Of a stretch of DNA of 7,669 nt, positions 1-6,814 are shown piece after piece. Both the position numbers and the translations under genes were made by a program. How positions within the stretch are numbered: position 1 is the stretch's first letter; each line of letters starts with the position of its first letter. This stretch comes from Syntrophorhabdus sp. (GTDB lineage Bacteria > Desulfobacterota > BSN033 > UBA1163), in NCBI GenBank assembly GCA_020724025.1, contig DYHU01000185.1, positions 1-7,669 on the forward strand, given 5' to 3'. The notes beneath the pieces are model-generated. The model had not been told where the DNA came from. It worked only from the letters and a program-made list of their open reading frames with translations, and did no database searches.

Positions 1-3000
1 CTTCTGGAAAGGTCTCAGGGGAGTTTCGAGGAGGCGTTTGAAAATGCCAAGTAAACCCTCTCCAACCATTTTAAAAGGAATGGCTTCAATCTTAGGATCG
101 TCGAGATCTCCTTTCACCTCGTAGACATAAGAGAGGAAGGCCTTTTCTTTTCCCGTAAGGATATATCCTGCAATGGGAATGTGACTTAATATCGTATCGA
201 CGGTGCCCAGCGGATGAACCCCCACCTTTGTATCGATCAGATTCTTGCCCAGATCGACTTTTCCGATTGCTGTGATCCTCATGGCATCGCTATCGACCAG
301 GAAATCCTCTGTGGAAGCGATTCCATCTTTAACCTGAAGGGTTGCAGAGATCCGTTGGTAGGGAAGCCCTTTGGTCTTCAGATCGGGAAGCCTTCCCTTA
401 AAGAGCTGGGAGACATTGAGGATTGAAAAGATTTTGGCCAGAATGTTACCCCTTTCGATTACTCCGTTTTCCAGCTCGAGTCTTAAACCTCCCTGGAGAG
501 ACTCTTTGACTTTCTGGAAATTCTCTCCTTCTCCTCTGAGTTGCACCTGATCGATATAGACTCTCCCTGTCGCCAACATATTCTCCTCTTCCTCTCTCTT
601 GAGAAGGGCCCGGAGAAAGGCTGTTGCCTCCATGTGAGAGAGACGCGGCTTGATCTCGAAGCGTATTCCTTTGCCGACGGGCTCCAACCAGCCTTCGCCC
701 CAGAGGTCCCCTCCATTGGCCTTCAGTTGAAAAGGACGGATCATTAACTTTCCATCCGCCATCTTCATTTCGAATTTTAGGTCCTGGAAATGAAAATTTC
801 GATACCTTCCTTTTTCGACATCGATCTTACCTTCGATCGCCCAGAGGGAGAGCCATTCCCTGATCTTCTCAAAAGAGGCAGGAGTTGTTTTTTCTCTCTC
901 CGGAAAGAGAGAATCAAGGTCAAGGTGGGTGGAAGAGAGATGAAGGGAGAGTCGCCTGACGTTCCCCGCGCTGGTTTCGCTGGATCCTGTTTGAGGACGG
1001 GAGGAGGCCCCGGAGAGGGTAAGCGAAGAATCTCCCAGCCTTCCCTTCAATCCATCCCATTGAATCTGTTGAGGGAAGAAGAGAATCCTGCCTTCGATCT
1101 GGGAGAGGGGAACGGGAATCTTTCGGTGCCGGAGAGAGATTCCTTTGAGTAAGATTTCCCCTTCCCTGATGGCGTTCATCCCCTGTTCCATCCTTCCTGA
1201 CCAGTTCAGACGAAGCTCCGCTCCTCCGGCGAGATCCTGAATCCCATCCACCTGAGTTCGCATTGAGTCAGGAAAAAGGGGCAATGAAAGCAGGCTGTAA
1301 ATATATTTCAGATCGATCGAACCGGAGGCGGAGAGATTCAACTCTCCCTGTCTTACGGTTCCGTCCAGGAGGAGAGAGGAGTTTAAGGATTGTATCTTTA
1401 ACTTTGAAAAAATGGCCCCGAGGTTGCTAATGGAGAGGGAACCGTCTCGAAAGAGAAGCGGGTGAGAAACTCCTTTCAGAAGGAGTGAGGCTTCCCTGGG
1501 GAGAAATTCCAGCTCGTAGGAGAGGGGTTGAAGGGGTGCGGCTTTTCTTCCTTTGAACGAGAGCTGACCTGCTCCCGATAAACTTTTAATATCTTCTGTC
1601 TTGGAACGGATCTCTTTCGAAAGGAGAGGGGATTGGGAGAGGGCAAGAAGGTTTTTCAGATCAACCTTTCCTTTGGCTGTGATCTCAGAAGCCCCTCCTC
1701 TCTTTAATAAGCCCGCCATGAGGAGGGATGAATTTCCAAATTCTACTTTTGCTCCTGACCACTGGAAGTCCTCGTTGGAGAGGTCCACTCTCCCCTCTCC
1801 GATGAAGACCGGCAAGGGAATTTGAGAATGGGTCAGGTGAATTTTTGACAGAAGATAGCTCCCTTGATGCTGAAAACGGAGGGGGGATTTCAATTTTCCT
1901 TTGACCGAGATATGATATTGCGCCTTGCCCGAAAGGGAGGTGATGGGTTCAAGACCCTTTGTCATCTCCGTGTCATCGGCAAAGACATCGGTCTTGAGCA
2001 GGGAGGAAAGATCTGCCACATGGAATTGGCCTTGCCCCTGAATGGCAAGAGTGGGAACCTGAAGCAGTTCATAGAAGACTCCATGGGCTCCCTCGATACT
2101 CGAATGGAAGACTTTTCCGTTCACTTCTTTTAAATGGAGATGGCCTCCTTTGAAGAGGAGGTTTCCTTTCAGTTCCTCAAGGGCGGGCAGATTCCATGGA
2201 AGTTTCAATCGAGCGTTGTTGACCTTCATCTCCACCGTCAGGACATGACCATTGTGGAGCTCATCGCAGTGATCAATCTCCGGAATCTTTCCCGAAAGCT
2301 TAACGGAGAGGATCTGTGCCGGACCCCTTCCCTCGGCACGGAAAAGGGGATCGGAAACGCTCGGAGCGATGATCCGGAATGGGATAAACCTCCTTCCATC
2401 TGCGATGTCGAAGACATTGCTCGAGGCCTCCGCATCGAGGCCCATTCCTTCTGTCCCGATTCCATAAATCTTGCCTTTTCCGCTGACCTTTATCTCGGGC
2501 AGTTCGATCGAAAACCTTGGAACCTCAAACGTCTGTCTGTCATACATCGCCTGGAGGTCGAGGTTGATCCATTTGGGGGTGAAAAGGTAGGCAAAAACCT
2601 TTGGGTGATCGTAGGTCACCTCCCTGAATCGGACCTTAGCAGAGGCATTAAAAGGTCCCGAGAGGTCTCCCTGGTAACGGCCTTTCAGATCGAGAATTCC
2701 TGCAACCTTATTCATGGGAAGAAGGGGTTTGAGATAAGACCAGAAGTGAAAGACCTCGATGCCTTTTATCTCCACCTCGGCATTGACCCTTCCCTTTGAG
2801 AGATCCATCCCTTCGGGGATGTCTTCGATTGTTCCGGAGACGGAGAATTTTCCTTCCCTTTTTGAATGGAGGATCTTGCCGCTCACATGGAAAGGAAAGG
2901 GCCTGCCGAAAGAGATCTTTGAGAGATGGAGTTCGAGGGATCGGATCTCTGTCAGAAGAGGGGCGCCGTCAAAGGATTCATCTGAAAAGGAGAGCTCTCC

Positions 3001-3480
3001 GGATCGAATGGATAGAGAGCCTCCGAAGAGGGTGGAGAGGGTCTCGATCATCTTTCTCTGGGTGGACTTCAGCTCCTCTCCGGTTAAAGGGGTGTCAAAA
3101 AAATTGAATCTTCCGTTTCTGTCCCGGGAGAGACGCCCCACGGGTTTCTCGAGAGTGATGCGCTTCCATTTGACTTCCCTCCTCAACAGAGGAAGGGTCT
3201 TTGCCGTCAAAATCAACCTTTTTGAACGAAGGAGATCGAAGGATTGGGAGCGGTCTTTGATCCGGAAGTCTTCGAAAGCAATTCCTATCCCCCCCCAGAA
3301 ACCGATTTTTGTCTCTCCAAAGGTGACCTCCCTGCCGAGTTGAGAGGTGAGTGATTTTTGAACGGCGTTGCGGTAGAGATTGGGGTCGAAGAGATAATGG
3401 ATCGTCCAGAACAGGAGTATTCCCACGACTACGACGGGAATCAGGATCCACAGAAGGAATTTTTTATTATGATGGCTCAT
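1..3480 (-). CDS. AsmA/YhdP-like giant envelope protein, partial (stop codon beyond left edge)
   Basis: The minus-strand frame from the ATG at 3480 runs 1160 codons to base 1 without a stop. The N-terminus is a signal anchor: KK at residues 6-7, a hydrophobic helix at about 8-31, then a short AsmA-type segment (DPNLYRNAV near 32-40, LGREVTFGE near 48-56). A long body of alternating short beta-strand-like stretches follows, with recurring 'G.i.l..l' and 'sGkg.i' patterns. Residues about 880-1155 resemble the AsmA-like C-terminal (AsmA_2/DUF3971) domain: KIFSILNVSQLFKG near 1016-1029, a VDL strand near 1075 and LSHIPIAGYILTGK near 1098-1111. Family members such as E. coli YhdP and TamB are inner-membrane-anchored periplasmic proteins linked to phospholipid transport and outer-membrane homeostasis. 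YhdP is about 1270 residues, so little is probably missing here. The start is supported by GAGG 5 nt upstream. Substrate and exact subfamily cannot be told. Confidence 0.87.
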   Translation of the reverse strand, partial: MSHHNKKFLLWILIPVVVVGILLFWTIHYLFDPNLYRNAVQKSLTSQLGREVTFGETKIGFWGGIGIAFEDFRIKDRSQSFDLLRSKRLILTAKTLPLLRREVKWKRITLEKPVGRLSRDRNGRFNFFDTPLTGEELKSTQRKMIETLSTLFGGSLSIRSGELSFSDESFDGAPLLTEIRSLELHLSKISFGRPFPFHVSGKILHSKREGKFSVSGTIEDIPEGMDLSKGRVNAEVEIKGIEVFHFWSYLKPLLPMNKVAGILDLKGRYQGDLSGPFNASAKVRFREVTYDHPKVFAYLFTPKWINLDLQAMYDRQTFEVPRFSIELPEIKVSGKGKIYGIGTEGMGLDAEASSNVFDIADGRRFIPFRIIAPSVSDPLFRAEGRGPAQILSVKLSGKIPEIDHCDELHNGHVLTVEMKVNNARLKLPWNLPALEELKGNLLFKGGHLHLKEVNGKVFHSSIEGAHGVFYELLQVPTLAIQGQGQFHVADLSSLLKTDVFADDTEMTKGLEPITSLSGKAQYHISVKGKLKSPLRFQHQGSYLLSKIHLTHSQIPLPVFIGEGRVDLSNEDFQWSGAKVEFGNSSLLMAGLLKRGGASEITAKGKVDLKNLLALSQSPLLSKEIRSKTEDIKSLSGAGQLSFKGRKAAPLQPLSYELEFLPREASLLLKGVSHPLLFRDGSLSISNLGAIFSKLKIQSLNSSLLLDGTVRQGELNLSASGSIDLKYIYSLLSLPLFPDSMRTQVDGIQDLAGGAELRLNWSGRMEQGMNAIREGEILLKGISLRHRKIPVPLSQIEGRILFFPQQIQWDGLKGRLGDSSLTLSGASSRPQTGSSETSAGNVRRLSLHLSSTHLDLDSLFPEREKTTPASFEKIREWLSLWAIEGKIDVEKGRYRNFHFQDLKFEMKMADGKLMIRPFQLKANGGDLWGEGWLEPVGKGIRFEIKPRLSHMEATAFLRALLKREEEENMLATGRVYIDQVQLRGEGENFQKVKESLQGGLRLELENGVIERGNILAKIFSILNVSQLFKGRLPDLKTKGLPYQRISATLQVKDGIASTEDFLVDSDAMRITAIGKVDLGKNLIDTKVGVHPLGTVDTILSHIPIAGYILTGKEKAFLSYVYEVKGDLDDPKIEAIPFKMVGEGLLGIFKRLLETPLRPFQK

Positions 3481-3483
3481 CCG

Positions 3484-3499
3484 CCCCTCTATAGAGGAA
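3484..3499 (-). promoter_or_regulatory. Hairpin that would cover the Shine-Dalgarno of the AsmA-like gene
   Basis: The 12-bp perfect palindrome CCTCTATAGAGG (3486-3497) lies just upstream of the AsmA-like ATG. In the minus-strand RNA it can fold as CCUC-UAUA-GAGG, extended by two G.U pairs to UUCCUC/GAGGGG. The 3' arm is itself the ribosome binding site, with GAGG five bases from the ATG. Folding would hide the site. The palindrome is seen directly; a regulatory role is inference, and a 12-bp palindrome could occur by chance. Confidence 0.35.
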
Positions 3500-3514
3500 A
3501 TAGTTGGGAGACGG

Positions 3515-3745
3515 TAGTCTCGTAGTTTGATAGTCCAATAGTCTCATTGTCGCAAACTAAAGTGCCTAAAGTGAACTAAAGTTTCAAAGTGACTAAAGTT
3601 GCAAGTGGCAAGATGCGGCTTTTAACTTTAGATCACTTAAGTCACTTATAACTTTAGTCACTTCAAAAATGACTATCCGACTAACAGACGAATCGACTAT
3701 GCGACTAATGACTCCGAACTCCGAACTGTGAACTACGAACTCTTA
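3515..3745. repeat. Nested mirrored short-period repeat array (8-9-9-8-7 bp units)
   Basis: This region is five consecutive runs of degenerate short units. Block A (3515-3554) is five 8-bp units of the type TAGTCNNN. Block B (about 3557-3600) is five CTAAAGTG-type units spaced 8-10 bp. After a roughly 23-bp centre, block B' (3624-3663) has about five units with the reverse-complement word CACTTTAG. Block A' (3671-3710) is five 8-bp units of the type GACTANNN, the reverse complement of block A. Block C (3711-3745) is five 7-bp units of the type ACTNNGA. A perfect 14-bp inverted repeat lies inside: AAGTGACTAAAGTT at 3587-3600 against AACTTTAGTCACTT at 3650-3663. The array fills the comF to AsmA gap and runs into the comF 3' end. 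It is neither CRISPR (no spacers, units too short) nor a known insertion sequence. Function unknown. Confidence 0.85.
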
Positions 3746-4461
3746 ATGGCATGGGCCAGGGTGAGGACATCGACCCGCCCTGCCCCGGCTTTCAACAATA
3801 TCTTCGAACATTCGCTGACCGTTGCACCGGTCGTGTAAACATCATCGACCAGAAGGATCGATTTCCCCTTTATCTCTTCATCTCTTTGAATATGGAAGGA
3901 GCCCCTTACTCCCTTTTCCCTCTCTCCGCCGCTCAGATTGACCTGGGGGGTGGTAGGGAGCCTCTTCTGGAGCAACCTCTTCGAGTACGGGATCTGGGTT
4001 CTCCGGTTTAATTCCTTTACGAGAAGGAAAGCCTGGTTAAATCCCCGTTCCCTTAAGCGCTTTGGGTGAAGCGGAACAGGGATGAGGAGGTCGAAAGAGT
4101 TGGGATTCCAATAACGCCGGAATCCTTCAACCAATTTCTCTCCGAAGAAGGAGGTGAGGTAGCTCTTCTCTTCATACTTCCATCGGTGGATCGCTTCCCT
4201 GAGAGGCCCTTCGTAAACTCCCAGAGCCCTTGCCATTGTAAAATATTTTCCCCTGGTCAGACAAGCGCCGCAGAGATGGTTCTTGATCTCCCTGGAGAGA
4301 AAAGGAACTCCGCAGTGGGTGCACAGCGGCGGCTCAATCCACCGGATCTTCGAGAGGCAGTCCGGACAGATTCCCCGTTGGCCTTCTTCTAAGAATTTTC
4401 CACAACAGTAGCATTGGGAAGGCAATAAAAACTGGAGAAATCTTTCAGCATTGAAACGCAT
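3733..4461 (-). CDS. comF: ComF family phosphoribosyltransferase-like protein
   Basis: This 242-residue protein matches the usual ComF length and plan. An N-terminal zinc-ribbon region has four Cys pairs or clusters (C17/C19/C20, C32-x2-C35, C47-x2-C50, C64-x2-C67). A type I phosphoribosyltransferase domain follows, with the PRPP-binding loop ILLVDDVYTTGAT at 202-214 and the family motif IPVPLHP..LRERGFNQ at about 127-143. ComF proteins are cytoplasmic and are linked to natural transformation, where they are thought to act with DNA-processing helicases; no enzymatic substrate is established. The ATG at 4461 is the only plausible start before the first Cys cluster, although its Shine-Dalgarno is weak (AGGGGG about 18 nt upstream). 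The gene starts 25 nt after the preceding LapAB stop, so it is probably co-transcribed with it. The last four codons and the TAG stop lie in or against the 7-bp repeat block, giving an 'IKSS' end. Confidence 0.93.
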   Translation of the reverse strand: MRFNAERFLQFLLPSQCYCCGKFLEEGQRGICPDCLSKIRWIEPPLCTHCGVPFLSREIKNHLCGACLTRGKYFTMARALGVYEGPLREAIHRWKYEEKSYLTSFFGEKLVEGFRRYWNPNSFDLLIPVPLHPKRLRERGFNQAFLLVKELNRRTQIPYSKRLLQKRLPTTPQVNLSGGEREKGVRGSFHIQRDEEIKGKSILLVDDVYTTGATVSECSKILLKAGAGRVDVLTLAHAIKSS

Positions 4462-4486
4462 TCATTCAAATCTTGGAGATCCCCCT

Positions 4487-5866
4487 TTATCTTTCTTCGA
4501 GGGGGAAGAAGGCCCTGCCGGAAAAGGGACGAGGGGGAGGAAGCGGGGAGATAATCTCTTCAACCTCTTTGATGGTGTAGGTGGACCACCGGTGGCATTG
4601 AGGGCAGTAGGCCACCCATTCCTTCGATTCCCTTTCGCAGACATTGCAGACGAAGGGGAGATAGGATGTCCCACTCAATTCGAAGGTCTTCTCAAACTCC
4701 TGGGCTGCCCGGCTGAAGTCTTTCTTATGGAGATAGATCTCCGCAAGAAGTCGGTGAATGGCTGGAAAGTCCTTCTGTTTCAAACTAATGGCATGAATTT
4801 CTTCCAGCGCTTCGTCCAGCATCTCCAGCCTTAAACAGAGTTTGGCATAGAAGAAGGCGAGCATCCAGTTGTCCGGATTGTCGGTCATGGTCCTTTGATA
4901 GATACGCAGGAGAGTGCTCGGATCCTCCCTGTTGAGATAGAGCTCTTCCAATCGGAGGATGAAGATGATCGATTTGAACCGTCGGAAGCTCTTTCCCCAG
5001 ACCTTTCCTGCAGAGGCCCATTTACCCACCCGGAGATAGATGTCGCCCAACAAGACAAAACCGGGTTGAAAGGTTTTTTCATCCCGGACGATCTCTTTGG
5101 CCTCTTTCAGGGCGTTCTCAAGATCTTCCTCGTCGCCTCTGTTTAGAAGATCCATTGCATGTTCATATTTCAAGCCCAGATAGAAGAAGTTCTCCTCTTC
5201 TTCTGTCGGTTTTCCCCTTGCCAGCTTGGATATCGACTTCTGGACCCGGATCGCTTTTTCCCATCTCCGGCTGTTCCGATAGATCTCCCTCAGACCCTTC
5301 AGCGCTCTGAGATTGGCCTCATCCAGACCGAGGGCGCGCTTTAAGGTTTGGATGGCTTCATCGAAACGCTTCATTCGCAGATAGATTTCCGCCTGACGGA
5401 GAGGGATCTCCACATTCTTGCTATCGATCCATCGTGCCCTTTCCAGCCAGTGGAGGGCCTCTTCATCATTTCCTTCTTTGACCGAGATCTCCGAGAGCTT
5501 TAAATAGAGATCTTTCTGAAAGGGATCGCTCTTCAGGACCTCCGTAAAGTGGGCCTTGGCCCTGGCCAGATTCCCCCGGAGGAAATCCTCCATCCCTTTG
5601 TTCAGCTCCTCCTTAATGGATTGCTCCTTCTTTCTCTTCCGCGATTGGCGATAGCCCTCGATGGCGCGCTTGGCATCCCTTGCCAGGGTGCTGATGAAGA
5701 CGAGCAAGGCGCCCAACACAAAGGAGGTGATCATGAGGGTGGAGAGATCGGTGGGGATGATCTTTCCAAAGAAGTGGAATTGGACATCTAAGGGATTGGT
5801 CAGAGAGAGCCAGCAGAAGATGGAAATCAGGCTCAGAATGATAATGAAAAGCAGTTTCACCAGCAT
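4487..5866 (-). CDS. LapA-LapB fusion: membrane-anchored TPR protein with C-terminal zinc ribbon, likely LPS assembly regulator
   Basis: This 459-residue protein joins two modules that E. coli makes from adjacent genes. Residues 1-75 look like LapA (DUF1049): a first hydrophobic helix at about 2-22, the NPLDVQFHFFGKIIP segment at 24-38, a second helix at about 43-62, then a basic stretch (RQSRKRKK, 73-80). About nine TPR-type helical pairs follow from about 84 to 398 (e.g. 118-151, 152-185, 335-367, 369-400). A rubredoxin-like zinc ribbon ends the fold: C407-x2-C410, C421-x2-C424, then HRWSTY, matching the LapB/YciM tail. A proline-rich 25-residue tail follows. LapB is an inner-membrane protein that promotes FtsH degradation of LpxC and so limits LPS synthesis; the same role here is inference. 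The ATG is 3 nt after the DksA-like stop, with GGGGAG about 10 nt upstream inside that gene, indicating translational coupling. Confidence 0.88.
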   Translation of the reverse strand: MLVKLLFIIILSLISIFCWLSLTNPLDVQFHFFGKIIPTDLSTLMITSFVLGALLVFISTLARDAKRAIEGYRQSRKRKKEQSIKEELNKGMEDFLRGNLARAKAHFTEVLKSDPFQKDLYLKLSEISVKEGNDEEALHWLERARWIDSKNVEIPLRQAEIYLRMKRFDEAIQTLKRALGLDEANLRALKGLREIYRNSRRWEKAIRVQKSISKLARGKPTEEEENFFYLGLKYEHAMDLLNRGDEEDLENALKEAKEIVRDEKTFQPGFVLLGDIYLRVGKWASAGKVWGKSFRRFKSIIFILRLEELYLNREDPSTLLRIYQRTMTDNPDNWMLAFFYAKLCLRLEMLDEALEEIHAISLKQKDFPAIHRLLAEIYLHKKDFSRAAQEFEKTFELSGTSYLPFVCNVCERESKEWVAYCPQCHRWSTYTIKEVEEIISPLPPPRPFSGRAFFPLEER

Positions 5867-5869
5867 CTC

Positions 5870-6394
5870 TTAGAGTCTCCCCTTTTCCATCTTTGACAGA
5901 CAGGCCACACAGTACTTTGCCACCGGCCGGACCTCAAGCCTTTTCAAGCTGATAGATTCTCCGCACTCTTCACAGATTCCATAGGTGCCGCTCCCTATAT
6001 GATCGAGCGCTTCATCCACCTCCTGGAGTCTCATCCGTTCATTCTCATTGAGGCTGAGCAGGATCTGTTTGTTATAGATATTGGCCGCCTCATCCCCTAT
6101 GTCCTGGATCCCATCCTGTCCCATCTCCTGGGAGGACACATAAGTCTGTTTGACCTCCCCCACGATCTGTTCCCTCTCCTTGAGCAGGATCTTTTTGAAC
6201 CGGGACAGGGCCCTTTTATCAATCTTATCTATCCTTTTCTCTATCTCCTTCTTTAAGGGATTCATCTTTTTTTTCTTGACGATCCTTTTCTTCCCCTCTT
6301 TTTTTATGGGATTGATCTTTTTTTTCGAATTTTTCGAAACCACCCTTTTTTTAGCCAATCTCCGCTCCCAGTTGAAGCTCGATGCAAGGCGCAT
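5870..6394 (-). CDS. DksA/TraR family zinc-finger transcription factor with duplicated lysine-rich N-terminal extension
   Basis: The C-terminal half is a DksA/TraR core. A coiled coil at about 60-135 carries D98-x-x-D101-x-A103 at its tip, the DxxDxA motif by which DksA acts in the RNA polymerase secondary channel. GSGTYGICEECGESI follows, with a four-Cys zinc finger (C141-x2-C144, C162-x2-C165). This favours an RNA polymerase-binding regulator, perhaps ppGpp-responsive. The first 57 residues are unusual: very lysine-rich, with a 17-residue tandem duplication (24-40 and 41-57). The start is uncertain. The ATG at 6394 overlaps rsfS by 44 nt, with GGAG 2 nt and AAGGA 10 nt upstream. A GTG at 6343 and an ATG at 6265 (residue 44) are alternatives; the last gives about 131 residues, nearer the family norm. 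Several repeat differences are silent A/G third-base changes, which suggests the extension is translated. Upstream neighbour rsfS and downstream lapAB form one tight cluster. Confidence 0.9.
   Translation of the reverse strand: MRLASSFNWERRLAKKRVVSKNSKKKINPIKKEGKKRIVKKKKMNPLKKEIEKRIDKIDKRALSRFKKILLKEREQIVGEVKQTYVSSQEMGQDGIQDIGDEAANIYNKQILLSLNENERMRLQEVDEALDHIGSGTYGICEECGESISLKRLEVRPVAKYCVACLSKMEKGRL
6224..6325 (-). repeat. 51-bp tandem duplication inside the DksA-like gene
   Basis: Two consecutive 17-codon units encode residues 24-40 and 41-57 of the DksA-like protein. Both fit KKK[IM]NP[IL]KKE..KRI.K, and 12 of 17 residues and 40 of 51 bases match by my count. Each unit opens with the same run of eight A (AAA AAA AAG in the coding strand). 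The divergence shows the duplication is not brand new. Confidence 0.85.
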
Positions 6395-6716
6395 CGCTCC
6401 ATATTCCTTCTAAATCATAGAACTTTCTGGTCGGTTCCAGGAAGATATGGACGACCACATCGTTGTAATCCATGAGAACCCATTTCCCATGGGCCGCCCC
6501 CTCCTGGCCGAGGGGCCGGATCCCCTTCTTTTCAAGGGTCTCCTCAATCGCTCTGGCAATGGCTTGGACCTGACGATCCGATTTGCCGGTGCAGAGAAGG
6601 AAGTAATCGGTCACGGAGGAGATTCCTTTCATCTCCAGAAGAACCGGGTCCAGAGCCTTCTTTTCAATCGCCGCCTTCAGGCAAAGAAGCGATTTTGTTT
6701 TTGAGTCGGTGGCCAT
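6351..6716 (-). CDS. rsfS: Ribosomal silencing factor RsfS
   Basis: RsfS binds ribosomal protein uL14 on the large subunit and blocks subunit joining when nutrients are short. The 121-residue product shows the family signature: SSVTDYFLLCTGKSDRQV at about 33-50, an alpha-helical AIARAIEETLEKKG stretch, then GKWVLMDYNDVVVHIF (77-92) and R97KFYDLEGIWSDAP (97-110). Residue 85 is Asn where many homologues have Gly. A longer frame opens at 6749, but that ATG lies inside the -10 box of the promoter described separately and adds 11 non-family residues. I therefore place the start at 6716, where GGAGG is present, although only 2 nt from the ATG. The gene follows nadD, a common pairing, and its 3' end is overlapped by the favoured DksA-like start. 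Confidence 0.92.
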   Translation of the reverse strand: MATDSKTKSLLCLKAAIEKKALDPVLLEMKGISSVTDYFLLCTGKSDRQVQAIARAIEETLEKKGIRPLGQEGAAHGKWVLMDYNDVVVHIFLEPTRKFYDLEGIWSDAPCIELQLGAEIG

Positions 6717-6747
6717 ATCCTCCGATAACGATGGTTTTGAGTGTAGC

Positions 6748-6775
6748 ATTATACCAGAAAAAATAACGATGGCAA
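6748..6775 (-). promoter_or_regulatory. Sigma70-type promoter upstream of rsfS
   Basis: On the minus strand, TTGCCA (6775-6770) and a perfect TATAAT (6753-6748) are separated by 16 bp. A TG one base before the -10 box makes it an extended -10. The DNA upstream (about 6776-6808) is a run of A/T tracts like an UP element. The predicted transcript would start near 6741 and give a roughly 25-nt leader before the rsfS ATG at 6716. It lies within the nadD-rsfS gap, so rsfS and the genes after it could be transcribed without nadD. Confidence 0.7.
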
Positions 6776-6814
6776 TAAAAAAATGAAAAATATGAAAAAA
6801 TATTTTTCCCCCGG

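Noticed and set aside
790..3343. Long plus-strand frames, for example 790-1152, 2134-2799 and 2759-3343
   Set aside because: They lie opposite the continuous AsmA-like frame, have no family features, and follow from its codon use. The minus-strand protein has a clear anchor, beta-rich body and C-terminal domain.
3095..3451. Minus-strand 118-codon frame beginning MDPDSRRSRGN
   Set aside because: It is out of frame with the AsmA-like gene and covers its N-terminus; its composition is that of a shifted frame (many R, S, P).
3524..3553. Promoter for the AsmA-like gene (TTGCGA, 17 bp, TATCAA on the minus strand)
   Set aside because: Each box matches only 4 of 6 consensus bases and both fall inside the repeat blocks, which create such near matches by composition.
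3587..3663. Rho-independent terminator for comF from the 14-bp inverted repeat
   Set aside because: The stem is AT-rich, the loop is about 49 bases and no T-tract follows on either strand.
3515..3745. CRISPR array
   Set aside because: Units are 7-10 bp with no unique spacers between identical repeats, arms are inverted, and no cas gene is near.
4462..4510. Hairpin between LapAB and comF (CCCCC and GGGGG runs)
   Set aside because: Only five pairs with a loop of about 15 bases and no T-tract; too weak to call.
6795..6808. Terminator after nadD from AAAAATATTTTT
   Set aside because: The symmetry is A/T only, with no GC stem; it is better read as the A/T-rich upstream part of the rsfS promoter.
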